A DNA stretch of 64,000 bases from Rhodobacteraceae bacterium XHP0102 (GCA_025751475.1 JAOWLD010000001.1:186001-250000); one strand, 5' to 3'. Shown: positions 36,301 to 44,597, counted from the first letter of the stretch. Notes: a model not told the origin generated them from the letters alone. Numbers and translations are program-made.

Positions 36301-36355
36301 ATCAGCGAGACTTTCAGCGAGACAAATTGGGGTAAGTTTGCGAAGCATAGCGTAG
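36301..36355 (+). repeat. Right copy of the internal end repeat
   Basis: ATCAGCGAGACTTTCAGCGAGAC at 36301-36323, 22 of 23 identical with 27411-27433 and in the same direction. It sits directly before the integrase start codon (36296-36298), so it covers the integrase ribosome site or promoter. It is 89 bases from the right tRNA copy. Confidence 0.75.
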
Positions 36356-36411
36356 TTCAATACTTCTTGAAAATGTAATTTATTCAAAATAATTGGATTA
36401 AAATGCTTACT

Positions 36412-36488
36412 TGTCCCTTAGCTCAACTGGATAGAGCAGCTGACTTCTAATCAGCAGGTTCGGGGTTCGAGTCCTCGAGGGATCGCCA
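36412..36488 (+). tRNA. tRNA-Arg (UCU), right copy with altered first base
   Basis: Identical to 27291-27367 from base 2 to the CCA. Base 1 is T instead of G, so the first acceptor pair becomes T-C. Otherwise it folds the same, with anticodon TCT. It lies at the right end of the element and may be a silent att remnant or a second tRNA gene; the upstream sequence is AT-rich and element-derived. Confidence 0.8.
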
Positions 36489-36492
36489 GAAA
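36413..36492 (+). repeat. Right attachment repeat (attR), 80 bp
   Basis: Exact partner of 27292-27371, at an offset of 9,121 bases. Chromosomal sequence resumes at 36493 and leads into the iron-type alcohol dehydrogenase gene 80 bases later. Confidence 0.93.
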
Positions 36493-36572
36493 CCTTGACT
36501 TGAATGGGCAGTTCAGTCTGCGTGGTTTCTGCTCAAACAGTTGACGGATCACCCTTTGGAGATGCGGATTTA

Positions 36573-37736
36573 ATGACCCATTCGCTTGGCTTTCAGTTCA
36601 TGTCAGCGGCCCAGATTCGTTTTGGTCGCGGCATTGTGGATGAGGATCTCGCAAGTTCTATCGTAGGTTTTGGCACAAAGGTGCTTCTTGTCACTGGTCG
36701 GAGCGGTGTCCGCCATGCGGGCGCACAAGCCATGGTCACCCGCCTCGCGCCGATCGAGACTGTGACGATTGCCAGCGAGCCTGATCTTAAGACCATCGAA
36801 GCGGCCGTGATGCAGGCGCGTGGCTTAGGTGTGGATATTGTCCTTTCGATTGGTGGCGGCGCGGTCATTGATGCAGGAAAAGCGATCGCTGCGCTGATCC
36901 CCGCGCCACACCCCGCACTGCGGTATTTGGAGGTCGTGGGAGAGGGGCGTGCGCTTGATTATGCGCCCGTGCCGTTTGTTGCGATCCCGACCACCGCGGG
37001 GACAGGTGCGGAGGTCACCAAAAATGCGGTGATCTTTGTGCCTGAGCATAACCGCAAGGTCTCATTGCGGGATGATCGGATGCTGCCGGTTTTGGCCGTT
37101 ATTGACCCGTGCCTATGCGATGGGATGGGGCGTGCGCAAACCATGATGAGCGGGCTTGATGCTTTGACCCAAGTGGTTGAACCTTATCTGTGCACCCGCG
37201 CTAACCCGTTCACAGATGCGCTGTGCCGTGATGCCATTCCGCGCGCCGTGTCGGGGCTGCGCCGCCTGTCTGATGCCTTTGATCGCGATGGCGATGACCC
37301 GCTAGCGCGCGATGATGTGGCATTGGCATCGGTGATTGGCGGCCTTGCCTTGGCCAATGCGGGGCTTGGGGCGGTGCATGGTTTGGCGGGGCCTGCGGGC
37401 GGCTATCTGGCGCAACATGGCCTGATCTGTGCCCGCTTATTGGTGCCTGTTCTTTTGGCCAACGAGGCCCGCGCCGAAAGCCCCGCATTGCGCGGACGCT
37501 TTGCTGATCTGCGCGCATGGATGGGGGATGCCTTTGGCGTCAGCCCCGAGATGGCCTTTGAGGCCTTGGCGCGATTTATCGAGGGGCAAAATCTGCCGCG
37601 ATTGGGGCAAGCGGGTCTGCCCGCAGATAAGATCGCACAGATTGCACAAGCGGCGGCAAGTTCGTCTTCGATGAAGGCGAATCCAGTGGATTTGACCGCG
37701 TCTGATTTGACCGAAATTCTGCGCGAAGCCTTGTAA
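36573..37736 (+). CDS. Iron-containing alcohol dehydrogenase family protein
   Basis: A 387-residue group III (iron-type) alcohol dehydrogenase: nucleotide site SIGGGAVIDAGKAIA, then IPTTAGTGAEVTKNAV. Metal ligands by position are D196, H269 and H282, but the usual second ligand histidine (GxDALTH) is glutamine Q200 here (GLDALTQVVEPY). This substitution occurs in a branch near maleylacetate reductases, so metal use or substrate may differ. ATG 36573 is favoured for its GGAG about 12 bases upstream. Being first before the polyol genes, it may oxidise a polyol or reduce an aldehyde product. Confidence 0.85.
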   Translation: MTHSLGFQFMSAAQIRFGRGIVDEDLASSIVGFGTKVLLVTGRSGVRHAGAQAMVTRLAPIETVTIASEPDLKTIEAAVMQARGLGVDIVLSIGGGAVIDAGKAIAALIPAPHPALRYLEVVGEGRALDYAPVPFVAIPTTAGTGAEVTKNAVIFVPEHNRKVSLRDDRMLPVLAVIDPCLCDGMGRAQTMMSGLDALTQVVEPYLCTRANPFTDALCRDAIPRAVSGLRRLSDAFDRDGDDPLARDDVALASVIGGLALANAGLGAVHGLAGPAGGYLAQHGLICARLLVPVLLANEARAESPALRGRFADLRAWMGDAFGVSPEMAFEALARFIEGQNLPRLGQAGLPADKIAQIAQAAASSSSMKANPVDLTASDLTEILREAL

Positions 37737-38004
37737 CCCAAGCCCCAAAATACCTGTTGCAATCGCAACAATCGCGTGGGTTTCAGCTAAAATTCCAAAG
37801 ATTTTTTCAAGAATTTATCCCATGAAATCAACGTAAAGTTGAGGTCGTTCGCATCTTTTCTGCATTGCGGCGTGTAATCCCTGTTGACGTAATTTTGCCT
37901 GGGTGCAAGAAATTACACAAAGTGTAATATTTTTCATTGTGGCGACGTATTGCCGCGCGAGGGGGGATCACGGGTTATGCCGAAGCCAAGGATGATCTTT
38001 GGGG
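37737..38004. promoter_or_regulatory. Regulatory region with palindrome TTACAC-AAA-GTGTAA
   Basis: The 268-base gap ahead of the SorC-type gene contains a perfect palindrome, TTACACAAAGTGTAA, at 37913-37927 and a half-site GTGTAA at 37872-37877. It is AT-rich around the palindrome. The position, about 80 bases before the regulator start, fits an operator for autoregulation and for control of the polyol operon. Confidence 0.6.
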
Positions 38005-38952
38005 ATGCTCATGGATTATGAGGCTAGTCTCGCCATTCGGGCTGCGTGGTTGCACTACGCGGGCGGTTTGACGCAGGCGGCTGTGGCCAAGCAGCTTGGC
38101 GTGCCCTCCGTAAAGGCGCACCGCCTGATCTCACGTGCAGTCCAAGAGGGCGCGGTGAAAGTGTCGATTGATGGCGATATCTCGGAATGCGTGCGCCTAG
38201 AGAGCGAGTTAAAAGCGCGCTTCAATTTGGATTTTTGCGAAATTGCCCCCGATATCGGCGAAGAAGGCTTTCCCATTCGGGCCTTGTCGATCGCGGGGGC
38301 AAGCTTTCTGCGCCGTGAAATTGAGCATGGCGGGCACAACTGCATCGGGGTCGGCCATGGGCGCACTTTGGCGGCTTCGGTGGCAGAGATGCCGCGTCTT
38401 GATGCCAAGGGCGTGCAATTTGTGTCCCTTTTGGGGGGGCTTACGCGCAATTATTCGGCCACGCCCCATGACGTTATGACCCGCTTGGCCGAAAAAACAG
38501 GCGCAACCGCCTATGTGATGCCTGTGCCGTTTTTCGCCAACACTGTCGAGGATCGCGAAGTGCTGCTCAGCCAGCGCGGTGTTTCGAACGTGTTTGAGCT
38601 GGCCGCAGGGGCAGAATTAAAACTTGTCGGGGTCGGCACGACCGAGCCTGACGCCTCCCTGGTTTCATCGGGCATGATCCAGCTCGATGAAATCCAGGAA
38701 GTCATTTCTCAAGGCGGGGTGGCCGAAATTTTGGGCCACTTCTTTGACGAGAAAGGGCAGCCGTTGGAAACAACCCTGTCCTCACGAACGCTCTCGGTCG
38801 GGCTGGAGGAGCCTCGCCGAACGCGGATTGTCGCCATTGCTGGTGGCAAGGAAAAGATCGGTGCAATCCGATCTGTTTTGATGAGTGGCTGCCTCAGCGG
38901 CCTCATCACTGATGAGCGCACAGCAATGGCGCTTGTGGTCCAAAAATCCTGA
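38005..38952 (+). CDS. eryD: SorC/DeoR-family sugar-responsive regulator (EryD-like)
   Basis: A 315-residue regulator. The N-terminal HTH is AAWLHYAGGLTQAAVAKQLGVPSVKAHRLISRA. The C-terminal part is the SorC sugar-phosphate-binding domain (GVGHGRTLAASVAEMP, VQFVSLLGGLTRN, GVGTTEPDASLVSSG). EryD of Brucella is of this type and length, and represses the ery genes until erythritol arrives. The start is ATG 38005 or 38011. Stands 31 bases before the binding-protein gene. The symbol is by analogy. Confidence 0.82.
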   Translation: MLMDYEASLAIRAAWLHYAGGLTQAAVAKQLGVPSVKAHRLISRAVQEGAVKVSIDGDISECVRLESELKARFNLDFCEIAPDIGEEGFPIRALSIAGASFLRREIEHGGHNCIGVGHGRTLAASVAEMPRLDAKGVQFVSLLGGLTRNYSATPHDVMTRLAEKTGATAYVMPVPFFANTVEDREVLLSQRGVSNVFELAAGAELKLVGVGTTEPDASLVSSGMIQLDEIQEVISQGGVAEILGHFFDEKGQPLETTLSSRTLSVGLEEPRRTRIVAIAGGKEKIGAIRSVLMSGCLSGLITDERTAMALVVQKS

Positions 38953-38983
38953 TTGGTATCGGGATATAACGGGAGGATACCCT

Positions 38984-40429
38984 ATGTACGATAAGGAAAA
39001 GCAGCTTGCCGAGGACTTTGTTGCAAAGAAAATTGGCCGCCGCGATCTGATCAAGGGCATGTCGGCTTTGGGCGTGACCACTGCACTCGCATCCACTTTG
39101 GTGAATGCTGCTGCAACCCGCGCTTTGGCGCAAAACGGATTTAATTGGCGGGCGCATGAGGGGACAACTATCAAACTGCTGCTCAACCAGCACCCCTATA
39201 CCGATGCGATGATCGCAAATCTTGAAAACTTCAAAGCCCTGACAGGTATGGATGTGCAATATGACGTATTCCCAGAAGACGTCTATTTCGACAAGGTGAC
39301 AGCGGCGCTGTCCTCGCGCTCTAGCGAATATGACGCTTTCATGAGCGGCGCATATATGACTTGGACATATGGTCCTGCGGGCTGGATTGACGATCTGAAC
39401 GAATACATCATGGATCCCTCCAAAACCAACCCAGATTACAACTGGGAAGACGTTTTGGAAGGTGTGCGCAAATCTTGTGCGTGGAACGGCCGTCCGGGTG
39501 GTGCCTTGGGCTCTGACGATGCGATGCAGTGGTGTATTCCACTGGCCTATGAGCAAAACAACCTGACCTATAACAAGCGCGTTTTTGACGCCAATGGCCT
39601 CAGCGTTCCAACCGATCTTGACAGCCTTGTTGACACGGCCGCTGCTGCAAAAACAGCGATGGGCGATGGCTATGGTATCGGTGTGCGCGGTTCGCGGTCT
39701 TGGGCAACGATCCACCCAGGCTTCTTGTCTGGTTATTCCAACTTTGGCCAATCAGATCTGACCGTTGCGGGTGATGGCACGTTGTCTGCCGCGATGAACA
39801 CGGATGTGTCGCGCAACTTCCACAGCAAGTGGGTGGAAATGATCCAGAATTCTGGCGCGCCTGACTGGTCGACCCATACATGGTATCAGGTCGGTACAGA
39901 TGTTGGCGCAGGTAAATCTGCGATGATGTTTGATGCCGATATCTTGGGCTATTTCATGAATGGTGCAGGCAATGCAGAAGCGGGCAATCTTGCCTTCTCC
40001 GCATTCAAAGCCAACCCTGATGCTGCAGCGCCCACACCAAATATCTGGATCTGGGCAATGGCGATGTCGTCCTTCTCCACCAAAAAAGATGCGACATGGT
40101 ATTTCCTCCAGTGGGTGACTGGCCCTGAGCATCAGCTGTTTGGTGCACAGGATATGGACCTCGTGAACCCAGCCCGCAGCAGCGTTTGGGCGGATGAAAT
40201 GTTCCGCAACAAGCTGTCTGCGTCCTACTCTGGCTATGTGGATATGCATGATGTTTCCGCCCCTGGCGCTTCCATCAAATTCACCGCACAGCCTCTGTTC
40301 TTCGACTTGACAACGGAATGGGCGGCAATGTTGCAGCGCATGGTTGCGGGCGAAGTGCCTGTAGATGAAGGCCTAGATATGTTGGCTGAATCGGTAAACA
40401 GCCAGCTTGCTGAGGCAGGACTGCGCTAA
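38984..40429 (+). CDS. ABC transporter substrate-binding protein, polyol/sugar type
   Basis: A 481-residue periplasmic binding protein of the family 1 (sugar) type. An N-terminal twin-arginine-like signal (GRRDLIKGMSALG, then a hydrophobic stretch ending TRALA) suggests Tat export. Recognisable family segments are TGMDVQYDVFPEDVYFDKVTAALSS, DAFMSGAYMTWTYGPAGW and NNLTYNKRVFD. ATG 38984 is set by GGGAGG at 38971-38976. A hairpin lies after the gene and ahead of the permease genes, as often seen where the binding protein is made in excess. Confidence 0.9.
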   Translation: MYDKEKQLAEDFVAKKIGRRDLIKGMSALGVTTALASTLVNAAATRALAQNGFNWRAHEGTTIKLLLNQHPYTDAMIANLENFKALTGMDVQYDVFPEDVYFDKVTAALSSRSSEYDAFMSGAYMTWTYGPAGWIDDLNEYIMDPSKTNPDYNWEDVLEGVRKSCAWNGRPGGALGSDDAMQWCIPLAYEQNNLTYNKRVFDANGLSVPTDLDSLVDTAAAAKTAMGDGYGIGVRGSRSWATIHPGFLSGYSNFGQSDLTVAGDGTLSAAMNTDVSRNFHSKWVEMIQNSGAPDWSTHTWYQVGTDVGAGKSAMMFDADILGYFMNGAGNAEAGNLAFSAFKANPDAAAPTPNIWIWAMAMSSFSTKKDATWYFLQWVTGPEHQLFGAQDMDLVNPARSSVWADEMFRNKLSASYSGYVDMHDVSAPGASIKFTAQPLFFDLTTEWAAMLQRMVAGEVPVDEGLDMLAESVNSQLAEAGLR

Positions 40430-40442
40430 GCGATCAAGGTAA

Positions 40443-40482
40443 GGTTCGGGGGTGTCATAGCATCCCCGACCCGACCATTTTT
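40443..40482 (+). terminator. Hairpin and T-run between binding protein and permease
   Basis: TCGGGG (40446-40451) pairs with CCCCGA (40464-40469), the outer GGT/ACC extends it, and TTTTT stands at 40478-40482. It is a moderate terminator or mRNA-stabilising hairpin within the operon. It would give more binding protein than membrane components. Confidence 0.6.
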
Positions 40483-40553
40483 CACAATTTATTTTCTAAT
40501 TTGGTGACGCCCTGTAAGGTTCTTACCTTGCGGACGCCATAAGAGGGACTGAA

Positions 40554-41477
40554 ATGTCTGACACCTCATTTAACGCGCCACCGCGGCGCAGGTTCAAAGT
40601 CAGTCGTAAGTTTTTGCCATATGTGCTGAGCTTGCCTGCGCTTTTAACCTGTATCGGCATTTTGATCCCTTTCTTCACGGCCGTTTGGTATTCGCTCCAG
40701 CGGTATCGTCTGTCTCAGCCTTGGAACCGTGGGTTCAATTGGGGCGAGAATTACCTGAATTTCATGACCGATGACGCGTTTTGGAACACGTTACAGGTGT
40801 CCTTGACCTATGCGTTTTTCGCGGTCACGGCGCAGCTTTTGTTGGGGCTTGGAATTGCGCTGCTTTTGCAAAAGCGCACCATGTTTAACAATTTCGTCTC
40901 GATTATGCTGCTGATGCCGCTGATGACGGCCCCTGCATTGGCCGCGTTGATGTGGAAGCTGATGACCAATCCTGGCTTCGGGATTTTAAGCTATCTGGCC
41001 AGTTTAATCGGGCTTGAGGATTTCAGATGGGCCTCTGATCCGCAGACCGCCATGCTGACCGTAGTGATTGTGGACGTTTGGGTTTATACGCCATTTATCA
41101 TGATCCTGCTGCTTGCAGGCCTACGGTCATTGCCAAAGCAGCCGTTCGAGGCAGCTGCACTTGACGGTGTGCCGCGCCTATTCGTTTTTTGGCGTATCAC
41201 GCTGCCGATGCTGACGCCGTTCCTTTTGACCGCGACCTTGTTCCGCGTGATCGAAAGCATTCAGCAATTCGACATTATCTACGCCATGACCCAAGGCGGG
41301 CCTGGCAATACGCTGACCGTGTTTCAGGTCGAGGCCTATTTGAATTTCTTCCAATCCACCAATGTGGGGCGGTCTGCAGCGCTTTTGATGATCCTTTGGG
41401 CGATCACCTATGTGCTGTCGAATATCTTCATTAAAAACTGGTTGCGCCTGCGTGAAAAGCAGCGCGGCGAAGCCTGA
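40554..41477 (+). CDS. ABC transporter permease 1 (sugar/polyol)
   Basis: Inner-membrane permease of 307 residues with about six helices, MalF-type. The ATPase-contact (EAA) loop is QPFEAAALDGVPRLFVFWRITLPML, followed by QGGPGNTLTVFQVEAYLNFF. It pairs with the second permease 18 bases downstream to form the channel of the importer. Confidence 0.92.
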   Translation: MSDTSFNAPPRRRFKVSRKFLPYVLSLPALLTCIGILIPFFTAVWYSLQRYRLSQPWNRGFNWGENYLNFMTDDAFWNTLQVSLTYAFFAVTAQLLLGLGIALLLQKRTMFNNFVSIMLLMPLMTAPALAALMWKLMTNPGFGILSYLASLIGLEDFRWASDPQTAMLTVVIVDVWVYTPFIMILLLAGLRSLPKQPFEAAALDGVPRLFVFWRITLPMLTPFLLTATLFRVIESIQQFDIIYAMTQGGPGNTLTVFQVEAYLNFFQSTNVGRSAALLMILWAITYVLSNIFIKNWLRLREKQRGEA

Positions 41478-41495
41478 AGCGCGGAGGGGGCATCC

Positions 41496-42353
41496 ATGGA
41501 AAGCACTAGTTTGATTGAACGCATCCTGCGCGGCATTGCCATCACGGTGGTAATCTTATTCTTCATGTTTCCGATTTTCTGGATTTTCTTGATGAGCCTC
41601 CAGACGAACGAAACGATTTTGCGCGTCCCGCCTTCGATGGTGTTTGAGCCGAGTTTGCAGAATTATCGCGCGTTGATCACAGGGCAGTTGGAGACACAAA
41701 CAGGCACTTTGGAAATTCGGTTCATGGGGAATCTGTTTAATTCCTTTTTCCTGTCCACCACCTCCGTGGCGATTGGTTTGCTGCTTGGCGTGCCTGCGGC
41801 TTATGCCTTTGCACGGCTGAAATTTCGTGGCTCTGAGGATATCGCCTTCACGCTTCTCTCCTTCCGTTTCGCACCGCCCTTGTTGGTGCTTCTGCCTTTG
41901 ACGATTTACTTCCAGCAGATCGGACTGGCCAACACCTATGGCGGGTTGATCTGGGTGTATCAGCTGATTGTGCTGCCCCTGATCCTCTGGATCGTGCGTG
42001 GCTATTTCGAGGATATTCCCGCAGATGTAGAATATGCCTATCGTATCGCTGGCCATGATTTCTGGGCGACCTTCCGCAAAATTGCGCTGCCGCTTGCTGG
42101 GCCAGGTATCGCCGCGGCTGGGCTTTTGGCTTTCATCTTCGCGTGGAACAATTTCATCTTCGCGCTGGTTTTGGCCTCGGCTGATAAGCAGCCAGTCACG
42201 GTTGGTGCTTTGGCGTTTATCACGGCATCTGGTATTCAATACGGTCAAATAGCGGCGGGCATAATATTGTCGATTGCGCCGACATTCGCCCTCGCGCTTT
42301 ACGCGCAGCGTTACCTCGTTGAGGGTCTCAGCCTTGGTGCGGTGAAAGGATAA
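41496..42353 (+). CDS. ABC transporter permease 2 (sugar/polyol)
   Basis: Inner-membrane permease of 285 residues, MalG-type, with about six helices. The EAA loop is VEYAYRIAGHDFWATFRKIALPLAGPG. It forms a heterodimer with permease 1. GGAGGGGG lies just before ATG 41496, and the ATPase gene begins four bases after its stop. Confidence 0.92.
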   Translation: MESTSLIERILRGIAITVVILFFMFPIFWIFLMSLQTNETILRVPPSMVFEPSLQNYRALITGQLETQTGTLEIRFMGNLFNSFFLSTTSVAIGLLLGVPAAYAFARLKFRGSEDIAFTLLSFRFAPPLLVLLPLTIYFQQIGLANTYGGLIWVYQLIVLPLILWIVRGYFEDIPADVEYAYRIAGHDFWATFRKIALPLAGPGIAAAGLLAFIFAWNNFIFALVLASADKQPVTVGALAFITASGIQYGQIAAGIILSIAPTFALALYAQRYLVEGLSLGAVKG

Positions 42354-42357
42354 GAAC

Positions 42358-43470
42358 ATGAGCTTGGCTCTCAATAATATCGTAAAACGCTTCAAGACAG
42401 AGACCGTTCTCAATGATGTCAGTCTCACTGTGGAGACGGGTGAAACGCTTGTGTTGTTTGGTCCATCGGGCGCAGGAAAAACTGTTTTGTTGCGCCTGAT
42501 TGCAGGGGTTATTGAACCTGATGCGGGGCAGATTTTGATTCATGGTAAGGATATGGATGGGGTCGAACCCGAAGATCGCGGGATCGGGATGGCGTTTCAA
42601 AACTTTGCGCTGTTTCCCCATATGGATGCCAGTGCTAATATCGCGGCCCCTTTGACCGCGCGGCGCATGGGGCAGGGCGCAATTTCTGACACAGTCGGAA
42701 AAGTCGCCAAAATGCTGAAGATCGACCATGTGTTGCATCACAAGCCCAAGGAATTGTCGAACGGGCAAAAGCAGCGCACGGCTTTGGCGCGTGCACTTGC
42801 GGGCGCGCCATCAATCTTGTTGCTTGATGATCCGCTGCGCAATGTGGATGCCAAGCTGCGTTTTGAGATGCGTCTGGAATTGCCACGTTTGCTGAAAGAT
42901 CAGCAGGCCACAGTGATCTACGTGACCCAAGATTACAAAGAGGCGATGGCCCTCGGCGACCGCATCGCGGTGATGAGTGGTCACGGCATTCAACAAATTG
43001 GCACGCCACAGGATATTTACCTGAACCCCGCAAATATTGATATCGCGCGTCTGTTTGGGGATCCCGTTATCAATCTACTGGATGTGACTCCTGAGGCGGA
43101 CGGCGCAGGTGTTGTTGTCTCGGTTTCAGGTCAGCCGCTCAGACTTGATGCGGGCTATGCCGATGCTGTCGGGCAGGATTGTGTGATTGGCATTCGCCCT
43201 GAAAGCCTGCGCTTTGTCAGCAAAGGCACCAAGGGTGCAATTCCTGTCACGATTGAAACAGAGGCGCCGTTAAACGAGAAAACCGTCACCTTGGCGCTTA
43301 CAAAAAATGGCCGCGAGATTATGATCTCTCGCCCTGCTGGGGAAATCGCGCCAAGCAGTGGTGACGCCTATGTGGCCGCAGATACATCTCAGGTTTACCT
43401 TTTTGACCGCAAGACTGGTGCCCGCGTTGAACATTCTTCGGCAGAGAACAAGAAAAAGGGAGCAGCCTGA
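42358..43470 (+). CDS. ABC transporter ATPase 1 (degenerate catalytic site)
   Basis: A 370-residue ATPase of the MalK/UgpC type with a C-terminal regulatory domain. Walker A is GPSGAGKT (35-42) and the Q-loop Q81 is normal. The signature reads LSNGQ (133-137). In Walker B the catalytic Glu is replaced by Asp (LLLDD, D158), and the switch histidine is Gln191 (VTQDYKEA). These changes suggest weak hydrolysis at its own site, to be paired with ATPase 2. Its stop overlaps the next ATG by one base. Confidence 0.9.
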   Translation: MSLALNNIVKRFKTETVLNDVSLTVETGETLVLFGPSGAGKTVLLRLIAGVIEPDAGQILIHGKDMDGVEPEDRGIGMAFQNFALFPHMDASANIAAPLTARRMGQGAISDTVGKVAKMLKIDHVLHHKPKELSNGQKQRTALARALAGAPSILLLDDPLRNVDAKLRFEMRLELPRLLKDQQATVIYVTQDYKEAMALGDRIAVMSGHGIQQIGTPQDIYLNPANIDIARLFGDPVINLLDVTPEADGAGVVVSVSGQPLRLDAGYADAVGQDCVIGIRPESLRFVSKGTKGAIPVTIETEAPLNEKTVTLALTKNGREIMISRPAGEIAPSSGDAYVAADTSQVYLFDRKTGARVEHSSAENKKKGAA

Positions 43471-44597
43471 TGACAGCGCAACTGACGCTTCAGGGCGTTG
43501 ATAAATTTTATGGCCCGATTGGCAAAGGCGTTCATGCCGTGCGCGATATCAATATGGATATCGAAAAAGGCGAGATTATCGCCCTTCTTGGCTCGTCTGG
43601 CTGTGGCAAAACCTCGACCTTGCGGATGGTTGCAGGGTTTGAAGAAACCAGCCGTGGCAAAATCCTCATTGCGGGGCGCGAGGTACAAAACCTGCCCCCT
43701 GTGCGGCGCAATGTGGCGATGGCCTTTGAGGGGTATTCGCTTTATCCCACTGTAACTGTGCGCGAAAATATTGCCTTTGCCTTAAAGGCGCAGCGTGAAA
43801 GCGATGCGCAGGTGGATGCCAAGGTCAATGAAGTGGCCGAGATGTTGGAAATCACAGCCATCCTCGACAAATTTCCTGCATCTATTTCTGGCGGGCAGCA
43901 ACAACGCGCGTCTTTGGCGCGGGCTTTGGTGCGCGATGCTGATCTTTATCTCTTGGATGAACCAATGGGTCAGCTTGAGCCGCAATTGCGCACGCTGTTG
44001 CGGGGTCGGATCAAATATTACATCAAGGAACGTGGCCTGACCGCGATCCTTGTGACCCATGACCAGACGGAGGCCAATGCCATGGCAGACCGTATCGCGG
44101 TGATGGAAGGGGGCGTTTTGCAGCAATTCGCAAGCCCCGATGAAATCAAACTGGCCCCAGCCAATCTGTTTACAGGCACATTTGTGGGCGAGCCACCGAT
44201 GAATGTGTTTTCCGCCCGTGCGGCCGAAGTGTCAGGCGATATTCAGTTCCGCCTCGATGCAGGGGTCGAGCTGACCTATAGCGCGGATCAATTCGCACCT
44301 GATCTGCGCGCGGCGCTGCTGTCGCGGGGCGAGGTTGTGATGGGGGTTCGCCCCTATGCCGTGCGCCGTGCCAAAGACAAGGGCGGGGCGGCTGCGCAAG
44401 TGGTGGCCAATCAATGGTTGGGGGATCAAACCCATATCGCCGCGGCCTTTGCAGGCAGCACGGTGGTCTTGGTCGAACATGATCGCGCCGATATTGCGAT
44501 GGGCGACACCATCAGCGTTGAACTAAAACCCGAAGACTTACATTTCTTTGACCCTGCAAGCGGGGCCGCAATCAGCCATGGGACGCAAATGGCATGA
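43470..44597 (+). CDS. ABC transporter ATPase 2
   Basis: A 375-residue MalK/UgpC-type ATPase. Walker A is GSSGCGKT (41-48), signature SGGQ (140-143), Walker B LLDEP with D163 and E164, and H-loop H197 (VTHDQTEA), all consensus. The Q-loop has Glu instead of Gln (AMAFEGYSLYP, E87), and the D-loop is changed (GQLEPQ). With ATPase 1 it should form an asymmetric heterodimer. Four-base ATGA overlap with the kinase gene. Confidence 0.9.
   Translation: MTAQLTLQGVDKFYGPIGKGVHAVRDINMDIEKGEIIALLGSSGCGKTSTLRMVAGFEETSRGKILIAGREVQNLPPVRRNVAMAFEGYSLYPTVTVRENIAFALKAQRESDAQVDAKVNEVAEMLEITAILDKFPASISGGQQQRASLARALVRDADLYLLDEPMGQLEPQLRTLLRGRIKYYIKERGLTAILVTHDQTEANAMADRIAVMEGGVLQQFASPDEIKLAPANLFTGTFVGEPPMNVFSARAAEVSGDIQFRLDAGVELTYSADQFAPDLRAALLSRGEVVMGVRPYAVRRAKDKGGAAAQVVANQWLGDQTHIAAAFAGSTVVLVEHDRADIAMGDTISVELKPEDLHFFDPASGAAISHGTQMA

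Larger units (their letters stand above)
27292..36492. mobile_element. 9.1-kb integrative, satellite-like element at tRNA-Arg(UCU)
   Basis: The segment is bounded by 80-bp exact direct repeats (27292-27371 and 36413-36492) that span tRNA-Arg. The unit from one repeat to the other is 9,121 bp. It carries a tyrosine integrase, an AlpA-like HTH protein, small hypothetical proteins, a primase/helicase and an iteron-like site, plus cargo of two outer-membrane barrel proteins, a TetR-type regulator and reverse-transcriptase remnants. No capsid, tail, terminase or conjugation gene is seen. The region is visibly more AT-rich than the flanks. The gene set resembles P4-like phage satellites, but helper dependence is inference. 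Confidence 0.9.
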
